A stretch of DNA of 64,000 nt, taken from assembly GCA_945877235.1 (NCBI GenBank), contig CAMCRF010000007.1, positions 1 to 64,000 of the forward strand, written 5' to 3'. Position numbers and translations under genes: made by a program. Positions 61,252 through 64,000 of this stretch are shown here, in pieces (position 1 is the stretch's first letter; the number at the start of each line of letters is the position of its first letter). The notes under the pieces were generated by a model. The model was not told the DNA's origin and made no database searches. It saw nothing but the letters and a program-made list of their open reading frames with translations. The stretch comes from Bordetella parapertussis (GTDB lineage: Bacteria; Pseudomonadota; Gammaproteobacteria; Burkholderiales; Burkholderiaceae_A).

Positions 61252-61721
61252 GGGGCATGAGCATGCCAGAAGGCCAGTGCGCAGGCGAGCGCGTCCGCTG
61301 CGTCTGCGTTGGGGGAAGACGGAAGGGCTAGTAGGCGACAGACCATGTGCTGCACTTGCTCCTTGCTTGCACGGCCCGTTCCCACAATCGACTGCTTGAC
61401 CTTGAGGGGTGTGAGCTCCGCAATGGGGAGGTCGTGCGAGGCCAGGGCAGCAATGGCCACGCCGCGTGCCTGCCCCAAGGAGAGTGTGGACTGCGGGTTC
61501 ACATTCACGAACACGCGTTCAACGACTGCAGCCTGCGGTTTATAGTGGTCTAGCAGTTCGCGCAGGCCCTCATAGAGGGTGCGCAGGCGGTCGGGCTCGG
61601 GCAGGTTTACGTCGGGCCGAATGACCCCGCTTCCCACATAGCGCACCGTATGTCTGCCCGAGACATCGATCAGGCCGAAGCCCGTTCGGCGAAGCCCTGG
61701 ATCGATGCCGAGAATGCGCAT
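61248..61721 (-). CDS. ruvC: Crossover junction endodeoxyribonuclease RuvC
   Basis: Holliday junction resolvase of 157 residues, slightly short against the usual 170-180. Catalytic acidic residues are visible in [18 protein letters not shown] (Asp7), [15 protein letters not shown] (Glu near residue 68) and [15 protein letters not shown] (two C-terminal Asp), so the enzyme should be active; the missing residues are at the C-terminus. Start shares a base with the purH stop (TAATG). Confidence 0.94.
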   Translation of the reverse strand: MRILGIDPGLRRTGFGLIDVSGRHTVRYVGSGVIRPDVNLPEPDRLRTLYEGLRELLDHYKPQAAVVERVFVNVNPQSTLSLGQARGVAIAALASHDLPIAELTPLKVKQSIVGTGRASKEQVQHMVCRLLALPSSPNADAADALACALAFWHAHAP

Positions 61722-63376
61722 TAGTGTCGGAAATGCCGCATACCTGTGAGCACCATGGCAATGCCATGTTCATTGGCCGCTGCAATGACCTCATCATCGC
61801 GCACCGACCCTCCGGGCTGAACAATGGCCTTTGCCCCAGCCTGGGCAAGGACATCAAGTCCGTCGCGGAATGGAAAGAAGGCGTCCGATGCCGCAACCGA
61901 ACCTTGGAGGGAGAGGCCAGCGTGCTCGGCCTTAATGGATGCAATGCGGGCGGAGTCGAGTCGACTCATCTGCCCGGCACCTACGCCCACGGTCATCTGG
62001 TCTTTGCAAAAAACAATGGCGTTACTCTTAACCCAGGTGGCAACCTTCCAGGCAAAGAGTAGGTCGTGAAGCTGCTGTGCGGTCGGCTGCACGCGTGTGA
62101 CGCATTTCAGGTCCTTGGCTTCAAGTGTGTTGCGATCGGGGGTCTGCAGGAGCATGCCGCCACTAACACGTTTGAAGTCCATGCCACTAAAAGCGGCAGC
62201 GTCATGGCCCAGGGGTAGGCGCAAGAGCCGCAGGTTCTGCTTGGCCGCAAAGATCGCGCGTGCGCCCTCTGTGAAGTCTGGCGCGATGATGACCTCTGCG
62301 AACTGGGCTGAAATCGCTTGAGCTGCTGCCTCGTCGAGTGGGCGGTTGAAGGCAAGAATCCCTCCAAAAGCCGATGTGGGGTCCGTTGAGAACGCGCGGC
62401 GGTAGGCTTCGAGTGCGGTCTCGCCCAGCGCAACCCCACAGGGGTTGGCGTGCTTTACGATCACGCAGCAGCCCGTCTCGAAGCTGCGCACGCAGGACCA
62501 GGCCGCATCGGCGTCGGCAATGTTATTGAACGAGAGTTCTTTGCCTTGGATCTGTTGGTACCCAGCGAGACTCCCCTCTGGGGCATCGGCAAAGGCATAG
62601 AAGGCTGCAGATTGGTGCGGGTTCTCGCCGTAGCGCATGCCCTGTCGCTTCTGAACCTGCAGGCTAAACACTTCGGGAAGTGCGCTGGCCTCCGTTGGGC
62701 TGGGCGCCTCAATCCGATCGGTGTCCGTATCGTCAACCTGCGGCAGCGCCGTCATGAAATTGGAAATGGCCCCATCGTAGGCTGCCGTGTGTGCGAAAGC
62801 CTTGGCTGCAAGGCGGTGCCGGGTGGGCCAGCCGAGTGCGCCACCGTGGGCTTTGAGTTCGTCTATGAGCGCGCCGTAGTCCTGTGGGTCTACGACGACG
62901 GCCACGCCATCGTGATTCTTTGCGGCTGCGCGAAGCATTGCTGGGCCGCCAATGTCGATATTCTCGATGACCTCTTGGTATCCGACTCCGGGCTTCTTAA
63001 GCGTTTCGCGAAAGGGGTAGAGGTTCACCACCAGCAAGTCGATGGGGGCAAAGCCGGCGTTGGCCAGCTGATCCAGATGCGCCTGCACATCGCGGCGAGC
63101 CAGCAGGCCTCCGTGAACAGCGGGGTGCAGCGTCTTCACGCGCCCGTCGAGCATCTCCGGAAACTGGGTGACGTCCTCAACCGGCGTCACTGGCAGGCCC
63201 GCTGCCTGCAGGCTCTTGCAGGTGCCGCCCGTCGAGACGAGCGAGACGCCCATGGCATGGAGGGCCTGTGCCAACTCGAGAAGCCCCTGCTTGTCTGAGA
63301 CCGAGAGCAGCGCACGGCGCACGGGGAGTCGGTGGGGGCGTGTGTTGCCAAGCAGGCTGGGGTCAAGCTGAACCAT
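61721..63376 (-). CDS. purH: Bifunctional AICAR formyltransferase/IMP cyclohydrolase
   Basis: Purine-biosynthesis enzyme of 551 residues. The N-terminal IMP cyclohydrolase domain has [28 protein letters not shown] and [19 protein letters not shown]; the C-terminal AICAR transformylase domain has [35 protein letters not shown] and the conserved [13 protein letters not shown]. Start at 63376 is preferred because GGAAGG lies 6 bp upstream; ATG 63382 abuts it. Lies between fis (12 bp upstream) and ruvC. Confidence 0.97.
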   Translation of the reverse strand: MVQLDPSLLGNTRPHRLPVRRALLSVSDKQGLLELAQALHAMGVSLVSTGGTCKSLQAAGLPVTPVEDVTQFPEMLDGRVKTLHPAVHGGLLARRDVQAHLDQLANAGFAPIDLLVVNLYPFRETLKKPGVGYQEVIENIDIGGPAMLRAAAKNHDGVAVVVDPQDYGALIDELKAHGGALGWPTRHRLAAKAFAHTAAYDGAISNFMTALPQVDDTDTDRIEAPSPTEASALPEVFSLQVQKRQGMRYGENPHQSAAFYAFADAPEGSLAGYQQIQGKELSFNNIADADAAWSCVRSFETGCCVIVKHANPCGVALGETALEAYRRAFSTDPTSAFGGILAFNRPLDEAAAQAISAQFAEVIIAPDFTEGARAIFAAKQNLRLLRLPLGHDAAAFSGMDFKRVSGGMLLQTPDRNTLEAKDLKCVTRVQPTAQQLHDLLFAWKVATWVKSNAIVFCKDQMTVGVGAGQMSRLDSARIASIKAEHAGLSLQGSVAASDAFFPFRDGLDVLAQAGAKAIVQPGGSVRDDEVIAAANEHGIAMVLTGMRHFRH

Positions 63377-63388
63377 GTGCATCCTTCC

Positions 63389-63631
63389 CTAGGTAAGGCG
63401 GTGTTGTTGGAGTTTTTTTCGAAGGGTGTTGCGAGAGAGGCCAAGCAAGTCGGCTGTCTTGCTGATGTTCCCCTGACAGCGGTCTAGCGCGTAGCGCAGC
63501 AGCGTGGGCTCGACCGCGCCAATGACCATATCGTAGACGGCATGGGGCTTGGCATCGCCAAGACGCTCAAAGTAGAGGTCGAGGGCTGCAACAAGCGTCA
63601 GGTCGATGCGTGGCTCTGCTGGGGCGGTCAT
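63389..63631 (-). CDS. fis: DNA-binding protein Fis
   Basis: Nucleoid-associated regulator of 80 residues, short relative to E. coli Fis (98) as usual in betaproteobacteria. The C-terminal helix-turn-helix is CQGNISKTADLLGLSRNTLRKK. It follows dusB with an ATGA overlap (63628-63631), the conserved dusB-fis pairing, and precedes purH by 12 bp. Confidence 0.95.
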   Translation of the reverse strand: MTAPAEPRIDLTLVAALDLYFERLGDAKPHAVYDMVIGAVEPTLLRYALDRCQGNISKTADLLGLSRNTLRKKLQQHRLT

Positions 63632-64000
63632 GCGGCTTGTCGTTCTTCGATGCGTGCTGCAAATTGATCGACTAAGGCGAGCTGCGCCTCAGCGGTCTCT
63701 GCCTGCTCAAGGCCTTCACGGAACACCCGCACCCCACCGAGTCCTTTGAAGGTCCAGCCAATGTGTTTGCGTGCAGACCGCACCCCGCTCAACTCGCCGT
63801 GAAAAGCGTAGTGGTCGAGTAGATGTTCACGCAACAGGGCGACGATTTCTGGGAGGCTGGGGTCAGGGGGTATGACGCCCGTGGTGAGGAAGCGATGAAT
63901 CTGGCCGAAGAGCCAGGGCCTGCCCTGTCCTGCGCGGCCAATCATGACCGCATCTGCGCCGGTGTGACGCAGCACAAGGGCCGCTTTTGCAGCCGAGTCG
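63628..64000 (-). CDS. dusB: tRNA-dihydrouridine synthase B, C-terminal part
   Basis: C-terminal ~124 residues of DusB, cut by the window end. Seen: TGADAVMIGRAGQGRPWLFGQI, the C-terminal part of the FMN-binding barrel, then HYAFHGELSGVRSARKHIGWTFKGL, the conserved DusB helical domain. It reduces uridine in tRNA using FMN and NADPH. It overlaps fis by 4 bp. Confidence 0.95.
   Translation of the reverse strand, partial: DSAAKAALVLRHTGADAVMIGRAGQGRPWLFGQIHRFLTTGVIPPDPSLPEIVALLREHLLDHYAFHGELSGVRSARKHIGWTFKGLGGVRVFREGLEQAETAEAQLALVDQFAARIEERQAA

Overview
The window looks like a betaproteobacterial chromosome, most likely Burkholderiales. The gene orders dusB-fis-purH-ruvC-ruvA-ruvB followed by tolQRAB-pal-cpoB, yqgE-ruvX-pyrB-pyrX (with a non-catalytic dihydroorotase), and waaC-waaA beside a phosphohexomutase are typical of that group. 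Most of the window is GC-rich, densely packed core sequence; roughly 4-15 kb is visibly AT-richer. No rRNA, tRNA, CRISPR array or insertion sequence was recognised.

Region 1 (1-21.3 kb) is an accessory surface-glycan locus. It opens inside a giant protein made almost entirely of about 165 tandem octapeptides (consensus L-[ST]-T-A-Q-[VI]-x-A), closed by a strong terminator. Next come two opposing arms of sugar genes: GT9-like and exostosin-like transferases, an FkbM-type methyltransferase, a UDP-GlcNAc 4,6-dehydratase plus RmlD-like reductase pair (+), then GT61/DUF563, further glycosyltransferases, methyltransferase, GT4, DUF5672, UDP-xylose synthase and a TPR-GT41 (SPINDLY/OGT-type) transferase (-), and finally fcl-gmd for GDP-L-fucose (+). 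One large glycosyltransferase gene carries a 10-base C tract at codons 12-15, a candidate phase-variation switch. A Thr/Ser-rich repeat protein lying beside an OGT-type enzyme suggests a glycosylated surface protein and its glycosylation genes.

Region 2 (21.4-36.1 kb) holds mixed housekeeping and envelope genes: a stand-alone Pal-like lipoprotein, OsmC, a RodZ-like HTH protein, EamA exporters, a phosphatase, LOG protein, MscS, PerM-type AI-2E transporter, azlCD, a YqaA protein, cytochrome c', rhlE, a DUF4160/DUF2442 pair, gluQ, hemL, a 54-residue rubredoxin and phrB. gluQ has no ATG, GTG or TTG available ahead of its catalytic motif.

Region 3 (36.2-51.3 kb) holds yqgE-ruvX-pyrB-pyrX-plsC-like, apaH, an algC/manB mutase with waaC-waaA (LPS core), tolC-pcm, uppP, trmB, hupB, a CYTH-CHAD protein, a MarR-type regulator and a small membrane protein.

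Region 4 (51.3-64 kb) is one uninterrupted minus-strand run of 16 genes with no gap above 22 bp: dusB, fis, purH, ruvC, ruvA, ruvB, tolQ, tolR, tolA, tolB, pal, cpoB, a YeeE/YedE transporter, a TPR protein with a Cds6-like C-terminus, an L,D-transpeptidase and a second Cds6-like protein. It joins nucleotide metabolism, recombination and cell-envelope maintenance.
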